This document shows, piece by piece, positions 7,125 through 12,628 of a DNA stretch of 12,628 nucleotides. A program made the translations under genes and the position numbers. Position 1 is the stretch's first letter. Every line of letters begins with the position of its first letter. The notes beneath the pieces were generated by a model, which saw nothing but the letters and a program-made list of their open reading frames with translations, was not told where the DNA came from and ran no database searches. The stretch comes from JACQAI01 sp035507915 (GTDB lineage Bacteria > Pseudomonadota > Alphaproteobacteria > Elsterales > Elsteraceae), in the NCBI GenBank assembly GCA_035507915.1, contig DATJNS010000392.1, forward strand, positions 1 through 12,628. Direction: 5' to 3'.

Positions 7125-7904
7125 TCAGCGGCCCTTGAACACGACCTTCTGCTTGGCGAGGAACGCTCGGAAACCGTCGCGGTAGTCGTCGGTGTCGAAC
7201 GTCTCGTAGGGCTCGGCGCGCTCGGCATCGGTGAGTGGCGCGGAATCGCGCAGGCGACGCGCGAACTTCTTGTGCCAGCGATTGACCAGAGGCGCGCCAT
7301 CGGCAATGCGACGCGCGGCCGCCAGCGCCTCCTCGGTCACCTGCGCGTCGGGCACGACGCGCGTCACCAGGCCGAGCCCGTGGGCCTCGGCAGCGTCGAA
7401 CACGCGGCCCTCGAGCAGGATGGCGAGCGCCGCCGAGCGGCCGACCAGCTCGATCAGCGCGCCGATCTCGGGATAGGCCATGGTCACGCCGATGCGGTTG
7501 ATCGGCACGCCGAAGCGGCTCGACTCGCCGCAGATCCGAAGGTCGCACATGATCGCGAGCTCGAGTCCGCCGCCGACGCACAACCCATGGATCATCGCGA
7601 CGGTCGGATGCACGCAGTCGGCGATCGCCGCCATCGTCTCGTGCATCAGGCGCCCGTAGTCGGCGGCCTGGCGCGCGTTGGCACGCTCGCTGGCGAACTC
7701 CGCGATGTCGGCGCCCGGGCCGAACGCCTTCTCGCCGGCGCCGCGCAGCACGACGCAGCGCAGACCGGTATCCGTGCTGAGCGCCCGTATCGCGTCGCGC
7801 ACGCCCAGCCACATCGCCTTGTTGAGCGCGTTCAGCTTGTCGGGGCGATTGAGCACCACCACGGCGATGTCGCCGTGGCGTTCGACCAGGACCGGATCGG
7901 GCAT
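7125..7904 (-). CDS. Enoyl-CoA hydratase/isomerase (crotonase) family protein
   Basis: Crotonase-fold acyl-CoA enzyme, 259 residues, normal for the family. The N-terminus has VAVVVLNRPDKLNALN-like sequence (residues 13-28). AFGPGADIAEF (60-70) gives the first oxyanion-hole amide, and HGLCVGGGLELAIMCDLRI (106-124) the second. Glu115 in GGGLEL matches one catalytic Glu of classical hydratase. The second (Glu164 in rat, in FGxPE) is replaced: here it reads RFGVPINRIGV, with Ile135 at that place. This makes plain syn-hydration less certain and leaves isomerase or another crotonase activity possible. Start ATG is backed by GAAGGAG (7914-7920) at 9 bases. The open frame continues upstream to 9377, but that part is antisense to the aminotransferase. 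Divergent from the aminotransferase and upstream of the MFS gene. Confidence 0.93.
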   Translation of the reverse strand: MPDPVLVERHGDIAVVVLNRPDKLNALNKAMWLGVRDAIRALSTDTGLRCVVLRGAGEKAFGPGADIAEFASERANARQAADYGRLMHETMAAIADCVHPTVAMIHGLCVGGGLELAIMCDLRICGESSRFGVPINRIGVTMAYPEIGALIELVGRSAALAILLEGRVFDAAEAHGLGLVTRVVPDAQVTEEALAAARRIADGAPLVNRWHKKFARRLRDSAPLTDAERAEPYETFDTDDYRDGFRAFLAKQKVVFKGR

Positions 7905-8009
7905 GCGGGAGGGCTCCTTCGGCTGCATGGCTGGGGCTTGCGATCGAGCATAGGAAAACCCGGCACGCTGAGGTATGGGAATCCCCGAGATTCGCGGAAA
8001 GGTGCAGCC

Positions 8010-9344
8010 ATGTCCCATGTGATGCATCGCAGCGGCGCGCACGACCTGCCCGAGGCGGTCGCCGGCGACGGCTGCTACCTGATCGACCGCGCCGGCAAGC
8101 GCTATCTCGACGCTTCGGGCGGCGCCGCGGTGTCGTGCCTCGGCCACAGCCACCCGCGCGTGATCGAGGCCGTGCGCGATCAGGTCGGCCGCATGGCCTA
8201 CGCGCACACGTCGTTCTTCACCAACCGGCCGATGGAGGAACTCGCGGACCGGCTGGTCGCCGACGCGCCGCCCGGCATCGAGAAGGTCTATTTCGTGTCG
8301 GGCGGCTCCGAGGCGATCGAGGCCGCGCTCAAGCTCGCGCGCCAGTACTTCGTCGAGATCGGCCAGCCGCAACGCCGCCACTTCATCGCGCGCCGGCAGA
8401 GCTATCACGGCAACACGCTGGGTGCGCTGGCGGTCGGCGGCAACGAGTGGCGCCGCCAGCAATTCGCCCCGTTGCTCATCGAGGCGCACCACATCGCGCC
8501 GTGCTACGCCTATCGCGACAAGCGACCCGACGAGAGCGAGGAGGCCTACGGCCAGCGCGTCGCCGACGAGCTCGAGGCCATGATCCGCGCGCTCGGTCCC
8601 GACAGCGTGATTGCCTTCGTAGCCGAGACGGTCGGCGGCGCGACCGCGGGGGTCGTGCTGCCGGTGCCCGGCTATTTCCGGCGCGTGCGCGAGATCTGCG
8701 ACCGCTACGGCGTGCTCCTGATCCTCGACGAGGTGATGTGCGGCATGGGCCGCACCGGGACGCTGCACGCCTGCACCCAGGAAGGCGTCGCGCCCGACAT
8801 CATGGCGATCGCCAAGGGCCTGGGCGGCGGCTACCAGCCGATCGGGGCGATCCTGATCGGCGGCCGCATCGACGCCGCGATCGCGCGCGGCTCGGGTTTC
8901 TTCCAGCACGGCCACACCTATCTCGGCCACGCGACCTCCTGCGCGGCGGCGCTGGCCGTCCAGCGCGCGATCAAGGACGAAGATCTGCTCGCCAACGTGC
9001 AAGCGCGCGGCGCCCAACTCGCCCGCGCGCTCGACGACCGGCTCGGCAACCATCGCCATGTCGGTGATATCCGCGGCCGCGGCCTGTTCTGGGGTATCGA
9101 GCTGGTCGCCGACCGCGCCGCCAAGGCACCGTTCGACCCCGGCCTCAAGCTCAACGCGCGCGTCAAGCGCGAGGCCATGGCGCGCGGCCTGATGTGCTAT
9201 CCGATGGGCGGCACGATCGACGGCAAGCAGGGCGACCACGTCGTGCTCGCACCGCCCTACATCGTCAATTCGACCGAGATCGCCGAGGCGGTCGCCAAGC
9301 TCGGCGACGCGCTCGATGCCGCGATCGCGAGCACGCGCGCCTGA
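8010..9344 (+). CDS. Class III PLP-dependent aminotransferase
   Basis: Fold-type I aminotransferase of the class III (omega-amino acid/ornithine/GABA) group, 444 residues. It swaps an amino group between an amine or omega-amino acid and a keto acid through PLP. Visible motifs: YLDASGGAAVSCLGHSHP (32-49), VSGGSEAIEAALKLAR (97-111, cofactor phosphate), RQSYHGNTLGALAVGG (129-144), ILDEVMCGMGRTG (238-250, Asp240 binding the pyridine nitrogen), and AIAKGLGGGYQPIGA (267-280) with Lys269 as the Schiff-base lysine. The start ATG has GGAAAGG (7996-8002) at a good distance; the open frame upstream is antisense to the crotonase gene. The sequence style resembles YodT-like and related class III proteins, but the substrate cannot be assigned. 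The divergent crotonase partner would fit degradation of an amino acid through CoA esters, which is inference. Confidence 0.95.
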   Translation: MSHVMHRSGAHDLPEAVAGDGCYLIDRAGKRYLDASGGAAVSCLGHSHPRVIEAVRDQVGRMAYAHTSFFTNRPMEELADRLVADAPPGIEKVYFVSGGSEAIEAALKLARQYFVEIGQPQRRHFIARRQSYHGNTLGALAVGGNEWRRQQFAPLLIEAHHIAPCYAYRDKRPDESEEAYGQRVADELEAMIRALGPDSVIAFVAETVGGATAGVVLPVPGYFRRVREICDRYGVLLILDEVMCGMGRTGTLHACTQEGVAPDIMAIAKGLGGGYQPIGAILIGGRIDAAIARGSGFFQHGHTYLGHATSCAAALAVQRAIKDEDLLANVQARGAQLARALDDRLGNHRHVGDIRGRGLFWGIELVADRAAKAPFDPGLKLNARVKREAMARGLMCYPMGGTIDGKQGDHVVLAPPYIVNSTEIAEAVAKLGDALDAAIASTRA

Positions 9345-9372
9345 AGCCGCGCGCGGCCGACGCGCGCCGCTT

Positions 9373-9391
9373 ACCAATCTTCACCAATCTT
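9373..9391. repeat. Two tandem copies of ACCAATCTT with period 10
   Basis: ACCAATCTT occurs at 9373-9381 and 9383-9391, separated by one C. One helical turn apart, so it could be a paired protein-binding site, or chance. Confidence 0.4.
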
Positions 9392-9404
9392 GGCGTGCCG
9401 GACG

Positions 9405-9436
9405 GCGGCTGCGCGCGGAAACTGTCGCGCAGCCGC
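9405..9436 (+). promoter_or_regulatory. 11-bp perfect hairpin just upstream of the AGGAGG of a small ORF
   Basis: GCGGCTGCGCG (9405-9415), a 10-base loop CGGAAACTGT, then CGCGCAGCCGC (9426-9436) forms an eleven-base-pair stem without mismatch. Four bases later comes AGGAGG (9441-9446). No T run follows, so a simple intrinsic terminator is unlikely. It may act as an RNA leader structure, a Rho-dependent end for the aminotransferase transcript, or a protein site. Confidence 0.6.
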
Positions 9437-9452
9437 ACCCAGGAGGCACGTC

Positions 9453-9629
9453 ATGCGCGCACCGCATCAGCCAAGGCTCCGCATCGTTCAGGTTCGCGAT
9501 GCCGCCGAAACGATGCTCCAGCAGCTGGCCTGTTTCTGGGAACTCGGCACGACCGGTCTGGTCTGTCGCTGGCGGCCGATGCTCGTACCCACGCACCGGC
9601 TCGGTCGTCGACGACAGCTCGACCGGTAA
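9453..9629 (+). CDS. Hypothetical small protein, 58 residues
   Basis: Not recognised. A consensus AGGAGG (9441-9446) lies six bases before the ATG, the best Shine-Dalgarno in the window, and this is the main support. The protein begins MRAPHQPRLRIVQVRDAAET. A likely short amphipathic helix follows, then CFWELGTTGLVCRWRP (27-42) with two Cys and two Trp, and it ends in a basic tail GRRRQLDR. It has no signal peptide and no membrane segment. About 70% of third positions are G or C, lower than the neighbours, so coding status is not certain. It sits alone between the aminotransferase and the epimerase, behind a strong hairpin. The two Cys could bind a metal, but they are 11 apart with no flanking ligands, so I do not claim it. 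Confidence 0.5.
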   Translation: MRAPHQPRLRIVQVRDAAETMLQQLACFWELGTTGLVCRWRPMLVPTHRLGRRRQLDR

Positions 9630-9803
9630 CTCCCCCCGCGTACCCTCCCCCACTCCCCTCCCCGCGCGCTTTTCCCCGAGCGCCCGGGGAGGGATCTTCT
9701 TGGCGGAACCGGTGCCGCCGCCGCGCGGCGCGGCTTGTGTCGTCGGGCTGGATCTGGCAGAAGACCGCCCATTCGAACACTGGGCTGCCTGAACACTGTC
9801 CTC
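9630..9803. other. Non-coding gap before the epimerase gene
   Basis: 174 bases holding the imperfect palindrome at 9656-9693, a 10-base palindrome GCCGCGCGGC (9720-9729), and two copies of GAACACTG at 9775-9782 and 9791-9798, 16 bases apart. I see no convincing promoter or Shine-Dalgarno for the gene at 9804. Confidence 0.5.
9656..9693. repeat. GC-rich interrupted palindrome, probable dispersed intergenic repeat
   Basis: Left arm CCCTCCCCG-C-GCGCT and right arm AGCGC-C-CGGGGAGGG pair over 9 plus 5 bases with one C-C mismatch and an 8-base loop (9671-9678). The pyrimidine-rich lead-in (9630-9655, CCCTCCCCCACTCCC) resembles REP-like intergenic repeats that I know from high-GC alphaproteobacteria. 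Copy number cannot be seen in this window. Confidence 0.55.
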
Positions 9804-10868
9804 ATGAGCGTCGCGATCGTCACGGGCTCGGGCGGGCTGGTCGGGTCCGAGGCCGCACGCTACCTGGCGGCCAAGGGTCTCGACGTCGTCGGCATCGACA
9901 ACGACATGCGGGCGCATTTCTTCGGCGCCGGCGCGAGCACGCGGCCGGCGTGGACCGGGCTCGCGCGCGCGCTCAAGTCCTACACCCACCTCGAGGCGGA
10001 CATCCGCGACGCCGGTGCGCTCGAAGCGGTGTTCGCGCGTCACGGCAAGGACATCGCGCTGATCGTCCACGCGGCGGCCCAGCCGTCGCACGACTGGGCG
10101 GCGCGCGACCCGGCGACCGATTTCTCGATCAACGCCGGCGCCACGTTGAGCCTGCTCGACCTGACGCGGCGCCACTGTCCGAACGCCGTCTTCGTGTTCT
10201 GCAGCACCAACAAGGTGTACGGCGACACGCCCAATCGTCTGCCGCTCGTCGAGGCCGAGACGCGTTGGGAGCTGCCCGCATCCCATCCCTTCGGCGCACA
10301 CGGCATCGACGAGACCATGAGCCTCGATGCCTCGATGCACAGCCTGTTCGGCGTGTCGAAGACGTCCGCCGACCTGATGGTGCAGGAGTACGGTCGCTAT
10401 TTCGGCCTGCGGACGGCGTGCTTCCGGTGCGGCTGCATCACCGGCGCCGGACACGCCGGTGCCCAGCTCCACGGCTTCCTGTCGTATCTCGTGAAATGCG
10501 CGGTCGCCGACCAGCCCTATACGGTGATCGGCTACAAGGGCAAGCAGGTGCGCGACAACATCCATGCGGCCGACCTCGTCGAGGCGTTCTGGCAGTTCTT
10601 CGAGCGTCCGCGCAGCGCCGAGATCTACAACATGGGCGGCGGCCGGTTCGCCAATTGCAGCGTCGTCGAGGCGATCGCGCTCGCCGAGACGCTGACCGGC
10701 CGGTCGATGAAGCGCAGCTACGATGCCACCAGCCGGGCAGGCGATCACATCTGGTGGATCAGCGATACCCGGCGGTTCCAGATGCACTACCCGGCGTGGC
10801 GGCCGACACGCACGATCGCGGCGATGATCGCCGAAATGCACGCCGCGTTCGCCGCGCCGGTCGGCTGA
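9804..10868 (+). CDS. NAD-dependent epimerase/dehydratase (CDP-tyvelose/paratose 2-epimerase-like)
   Basis: Extended short-chain dehydrogenase of 354 residues acting on nucleotide sugars in the cytoplasm. It has TGSGGLVGSEAARYL (7-21), the Rossmann TGxxGxxG, then HAAAQPSHDWA (89-99), STNKVYGD (134-141) and GYKGKQVRDNIHAADL (243-258). The order and the STNKVYG and KQVRD segments resemble Salmonella CDP-paratose 2-epimerase. The YxxxK site reads FGVSK (182-186): Lys is kept but Tyr is Phe. I recall related bacterial proteins with HSLFG at this place, so the change may mark a subfamily. The open frame extends 23 codons upstream to 9735; I chose ATG 9804 because the Rossmann strand starts there, although no good Shine-Dalgarno is seen. 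It is followed four bases later by the GT25 gene, so it probably makes or modifies the sugar donor for this locus. The real substrate is unknown. Confidence 0.9.
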   Translation: MSVAIVTGSGGLVGSEAARYLAAKGLDVVGIDNDMRAHFFGAGASTRPAWTGLARALKSYTHLEADIRDAGALEAVFARHGKDIALIVHAAAQPSHDWAARDPATDFSINAGATLSLLDLTRRHCPNAVFVFCSTNKVYGDTPNRLPLVEAETRWELPASHPFGAHGIDETMSLDASMHSLFGVSKTSADLMVQEYGRYFGLRTACFRCGCITGAGHAGAQLHGFLSYLVKCAVADQPYTVIGYKGKQVRDNIHAADLVEAFWQFFERPRSAEIYNMGGGRFANCSVVEAIALAETLTGRSMKRSYDATSRAGDHIWWISDTRRFQMHYPAWRPTRTIAAMIAEMHAAFAAPVG

Positions 10869-10872
10869 CGCG

Positions 10873-11643
10873 ATGGCGGCTCCGCCCGTCTTCGTCATCA
10901 ATCTCGAGCGCGACCGCGAACGCCGCCGGCACATGACCGAGCTGCTCGGGCGACTCGGGCTCGCGGCCGAGTTCGTGACCGCGGTCGACGGCCGCGCGCT
11001 GTCGGATGCCGATCGATCCTCGTACGATCGCGCCCGCGCGCTACGCGTCTACGGTGTCGAGATGATGGACACCGAGATCGCCTGCTTCCTCAGCCACCGC
11101 CGCCTTTATGAACGTATGCTGCGCGACGGCATCGAGGCCGCGCTCATCATGGAGGACGACGTGCGCGTCGAGCCCACCCTGCCCGCCGTTCTCGACGGTC
11201 TCCTGGCGACGGCGCAGATCGACTGGGCCGTCGTGCGGCTCGATTCGAAGCGCCGCCAGGTGATCGAGCCGCCGCACCAGGGCAAGTTCCTCGGCACGCG
11301 GGTCGCCGATCTGCCGGCCGGCGCAGGCCTCTATCGGCTGCGCACCCATGTGCTCGGCGTCGGCGCCTATCTGATCCGACGCGAGGGCGCCCGCCGCATG
11401 CTCGAGTACGGCCGCCGCATCTTCATGCCGATCGATCAGACCATGGATCGCTTTTGGGAGAACGGCATCCTGCCGTTCGTGGTGCGGCCGTTCCAGGTTC
11501 ACCAGGCCGAGGATTTCGGCTCGAGCACGGGCGTGCGGGCGCTCGACCGCCGCAGCGTCCAGCCCTTGGGCGTCCGGGTGCGCCGACGCCTCCAGCGCAT
11601 GAGCGACGGCGTACGCAAGCGCGCCTTCAACCTGGCGCACTAG
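10873..11643 (+). CDS. Glycosyltransferase family 25 (LPS biosynthesis type)
   Basis: GT25 enzyme of 256 residues, the family of LPS galactosyl- and glucosyltransferases such as LgtB, LgtE and LpsA. It begins with VFVINLERDRERRRHM (6-21), the typical first strand and arginine-rich helix. FVTAVDGRAL (34-43), EIACFLSHRRLYERM (68-82) and LIMEDDVRVE (91-100) follow, with Glu94-Asp95-Asp96 at the metal/donor site. GAYLIRREGARRML (164-177) and MPIDQTMD (185-192) complete the usual order. The C-terminus is basic, which may help it sit on the membrane. It lies four bases after the epimerase stop, clearly the same operon. Its TAG stop is shared, in palindrome CTAG, with the stop of the gene on the other strand. 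Sugar specificity is not readable. Confidence 0.93.
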   Translation: MAAPPVFVINLERDRERRRHMTELLGRLGLAAEFVTAVDGRALSDADRSSYDRARALRVYGVEMMDTEIACFLSHRRLYERMLRDGIEAALIMEDDVRVEPTLPAVLDGLLATAQIDWAVVRLDSKRRQVIEPPHQGKFLGTRVADLPAGAGLYRLRTHVLGVGAYLIRREGARRMLEYGRRIFMPIDQTMDRFWENGILPFVVRPFQVHQAEDFGSSTGVRALDRRSVQPLGVRVRRRLQRMSDGVRKRAFNLAH

Positions 11644-12422
11644 GGTCGGGCGTCGCGGCGGAAGATCAGCGACAGCGCCGGCGTGCGCTTGCGATAAGCC
11701 TTGACCAGGCGGAAACCGTAGCGCGCGAACGCGAGCTCGGCGTTCCCACGGTTGAAGAACTGCAGATGCTCGGGCGGGATCACGTCGCTCCATCGGCTGA
11801 CGTCCGCCGGCACCGCAGGGTGTCCGGCATCCGGCGCCGAAACATAGACGTGGCCGCCCGGCTTGGTCACGGCGGCCAACGTCTCGAGGAACCCGTCGGG
11901 GCCCGGCAGATGCTCGAGCAGCTCGGAGGAGAACACGAAATCGAAGCGCAACCCGCGGCCCCGGAAATCCGCGAACGGCTCGCAGTAGAACGTGCAGCGC
12001 GGAAAATGCCGGCGTGCGTAGGCGATCGCGCCGGAGCCGATGTCGAGACCGCTCGCGCGCGCGCCCAGTCGGGCGAACGCACCGGCCATGAAGCCGCCGC
12101 CGCAGCCGATGTCGAGCACCGACCGACCGACCACGTAGGGCAGGAACTTGAGGCTGCGCACCCAGGCGCGGCGCCGGCGCGACACCGCCTTGTTGAAGAA
12201 GTTGGCGGTCGGCGCGCGCGCCGAATCGTTGTAGTAGGCGGCAAGCTCGGCTTCGCTCGGATAGGGGGAGACGAACAGGAAGCCGCAGGCACGACAGCGC
12301 CGCAACGCGTAGCCGTCCTTGGCGAAAGCGGATCGCGCCTCGGCCTCCCGGCACGCCGGACACGCGACGGCGGTCGGCTCGTCGGCCGAGGCGCGCGCGG
12401 CGGTTTCCTCGATCCTCGACAT
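11640..12422 (-). CDS. Class I SAM methyltransferase with N-terminal zinc ribbon
   Basis: Predicted SAM methyltransferase of 260 residues (Methyltransf_23 type). An N-terminal zinc-ribbon pair, CPAC at 21-24 and CRAC at 43-46, is followed by FLFVSPYPSEAELAAYYN (49-65), common in sugar or surface-glycan methyltransferases. Motif I VLDIGCGGGF (102-111), GLDIGSGAI (125-133, acidic residue for SAM), FSSELLEHLPGPDGFL (164-179) and TKPGGHVYVSAPD (186-198) are all intact. The ATG at 12422 has GGAGA (12430-12434) 7 bases upstream. A stronger GGAGGAGG further up serves an ATG in another frame (see separate entry). It converges on GT25 with a four-base overlap, and begins 45 bases after the enolase-superfamily gene on the same strand. 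It has the same domain plan as the methyltransferase at 3656, with little sequence likeness outside the motifs. Confidence 0.93.
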   Translation of the reverse strand: MSRIEETAARASADEPTAVACPACREAEARSAFAKDGYALRRCRACGFLFVSPYPSEAELAAYYNDSARAPTANFFNKAVSRRRRAWVRSLKFLPYVVGRSVLDIGCGGGFMAGAFARLGARASGLDIGSGAIAYARRHFPRCTFYCEPFADFRGRGLRFDFVFSSELLEHLPGPDGFLETLAAVTKPGGHVYVSAPDAGHPAVPADVSRWSDVIPPEHLQFFNRGNAELAFARYGFRLVKAYRKRTPALSLIFRRDARP

Positions 12423-12433
12423 CGCGCGGTCTC

Positions 12434-12448
12434 CATAGTCCCTCCTCC
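12434..12448 (-). promoter_or_regulatory. Strong Shine-Dalgarno aimed at an out-of-frame ATG
   Basis: Minus strand GGAGGAGG (12448-12441), then ATG at 12436-12434. That ATG is 14 bases ahead of, and out of frame with, the methyltransferase ATG at 12422. Reading from it gives an arginine/proline-rich frame open to 11867, typical of a high-GC shadow. The true start keeps its own weaker GGAGA. The arrangement may lower expression, or the upstream ATG may simply not be used. Confidence 0.4.
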
Positions 12449-12467
12449 GCCGCGCAGCAATGGGGGA

Positions 12468-12628
12468 TCACTGGACGCGATGGCGCGCCACCGCCGCTTC
12501 GTTCCAGGCGAGACCCAGGCCGGGACCGCGCGCCGTCACGCATCCGCCGACTGGCGCACAGGGTTCGGCGAGCACGGCACCCGCGACGTCGAGATATTCG
12601 AGCCAATGGGCGGTCGGCGTGACGGTCA
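12468..12628 (-). CDS. Enolase-superfamily protein (mandelate racemase/muconate lactonizing type), C-terminal end only
   Basis: Only the last 52 codons and the TGA stop are in the window; the gene continues past base 12628. The visible part has THTPTAHWLEY-like sequence (read TVTPTAHWLEYLD), AVLAEPCAPVGG, and RGPGLGLAWNEAAVARHRV. The pattern of HWLEYLD, then ILAEP, then PGLGLxWxExAVxRxRV is the usual C-terminal tail of MR/MLE acid-sugar dehydratases and racemases. The catalytic residues lie outside. It would be a catabolic enzyme for an acid sugar or related acid. It is on the same strand as the methyltransferase, 45 bases upstream of it, so they may share a transcript even though their roles look unrelated. 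Confidence 0.75.
   Translation of the reverse strand, partial: TVTPTAHWLEYLDVAGAVLAEPCAPVGGCVTARGPGLGLAWNEAAVARHRVQ

Larger units (their letters stand above)
9345..9452. other. Structured gap after the aminotransferase gene
   Basis: This gap and 9630-9803 frame the 58-codon ORF; without that ORF they would form 459 bases with no gene. Here I see a perfect 12-base palindrome GCCGCGCGCGGC (9346-9357) right after the aminotransferase stop, the tandem repeat at 9373, and the hairpin at 9405. No T run follows either palindrome. I see no clear sigma70 promoter. Confidence 0.6.

Noticed and set aside
7905..8009. Promoters in the crotonase/aminotransferase divergent gap
   Set aside because: TATGCT on the minus strand and TATGGG on the plus strand are -10-like, but neither has a fitting -35 at 16-18 bases. 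A small GAATC/GATTC inverted repeat (around 7980-7995) is too short to call.
7905..9377. Long upstream extension of the crotonase frame, antisense to the aminotransferase
   Set aside because: A good Shine-Dalgarno and family N-terminus place the start at 7904; the extension has no motif and mirrors the aminotransferase.
9381..10934. 517-codon minus-strand frame opposite the epimerase
   Set aside because: Shadow of the epimerase gene; composition typical of antisense high-GC frames.
1..12628. CRISPR array, tRNA, rRNA or insertion sequence
   Set aside because: No regular spaced repeats, no cloverleaf or rRNA core sequence, and no transposase-like frame were seen on either strand.

Overview
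The window is very GC-rich, with strong G/C bias at third codon positions. Genes are packed tightly, several with 1-4 base overlaps, and TTG start codons are common. This fits a high-GC proteobacterium, most likely an alphaproteobacterium of the Rhodospirillales or Hyphomicrobiales kind. That placement rests on composition and protein style only; no rRNA or other marker gene is present.

Layout. (1) Bases 1-3499, minus strand: a three-gene surface-polysaccharide operon read as GT9 heptosyltransferase-like enzyme, GT4 glycosyltransferase, then an AsnB-type amidotransferase that runs off the left edge. Overlapping stop/start codons couple all three, and a good sigma70-type promoter (TTGGCA-17-TATAAC) lies upstream. 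(2) Bases 3656-5398, plus strand, divergent from (1): a zinc-ribbon SAM methyltransferase and a second GT9 enzyme. (3) Bases 5512-9344: a block without polysaccharide genes. It holds a small secreted EF-hand protein, an MFS transporter broken by one frameshift, a crotonase-family (enoyl-CoA hydratase/isomerase) protein, and a divergent class III aminotransferase. (4) Bases 9345-9803: a structured interval with an 11-bp perfect hairpin, a 58-codon ORF with a consensus Shine-Dalgarno, and an imperfect GC-rich palindrome of the dispersed-repeat type. (5) Bases 9804-11643, plus strand: a CDP-tyvelose-epimerase-like SDR protein and a GT25 glycosyltransferase. (6) Bases 11640-12628, minus strand: a second zinc-ribbon methyltransferase and the C-terminal end of an enolase-superfamily (mandelate racemase/muconate lactonizing) protein.

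Taken together, regions 1, 2, 5 and part of 6 look like an LPS/O-antigen or capsule modification locus. It carries glycosyltransferases from three families (GT4, GT9, GT25), a nucleotide-sugar epimerase, an amidotransferase and two methyltransferases. The sugars involved cannot be read from the sequence. Region 3 looks like ordinary carbon/nitrogen metabolism and transport placed between the polysaccharide blocks.

I did not find an obvious new multi-gene system. The points most worth a second look are the hairpin plus 58-codon ORF at 9405-9629, the Asp-to-Asn change at the catalytic position of the second GT9 enzyme, the Tyr-to-Phe change in the SDR YxxxK motif of the epimerase, and the frameshift in the central loop of the MFS transporter.
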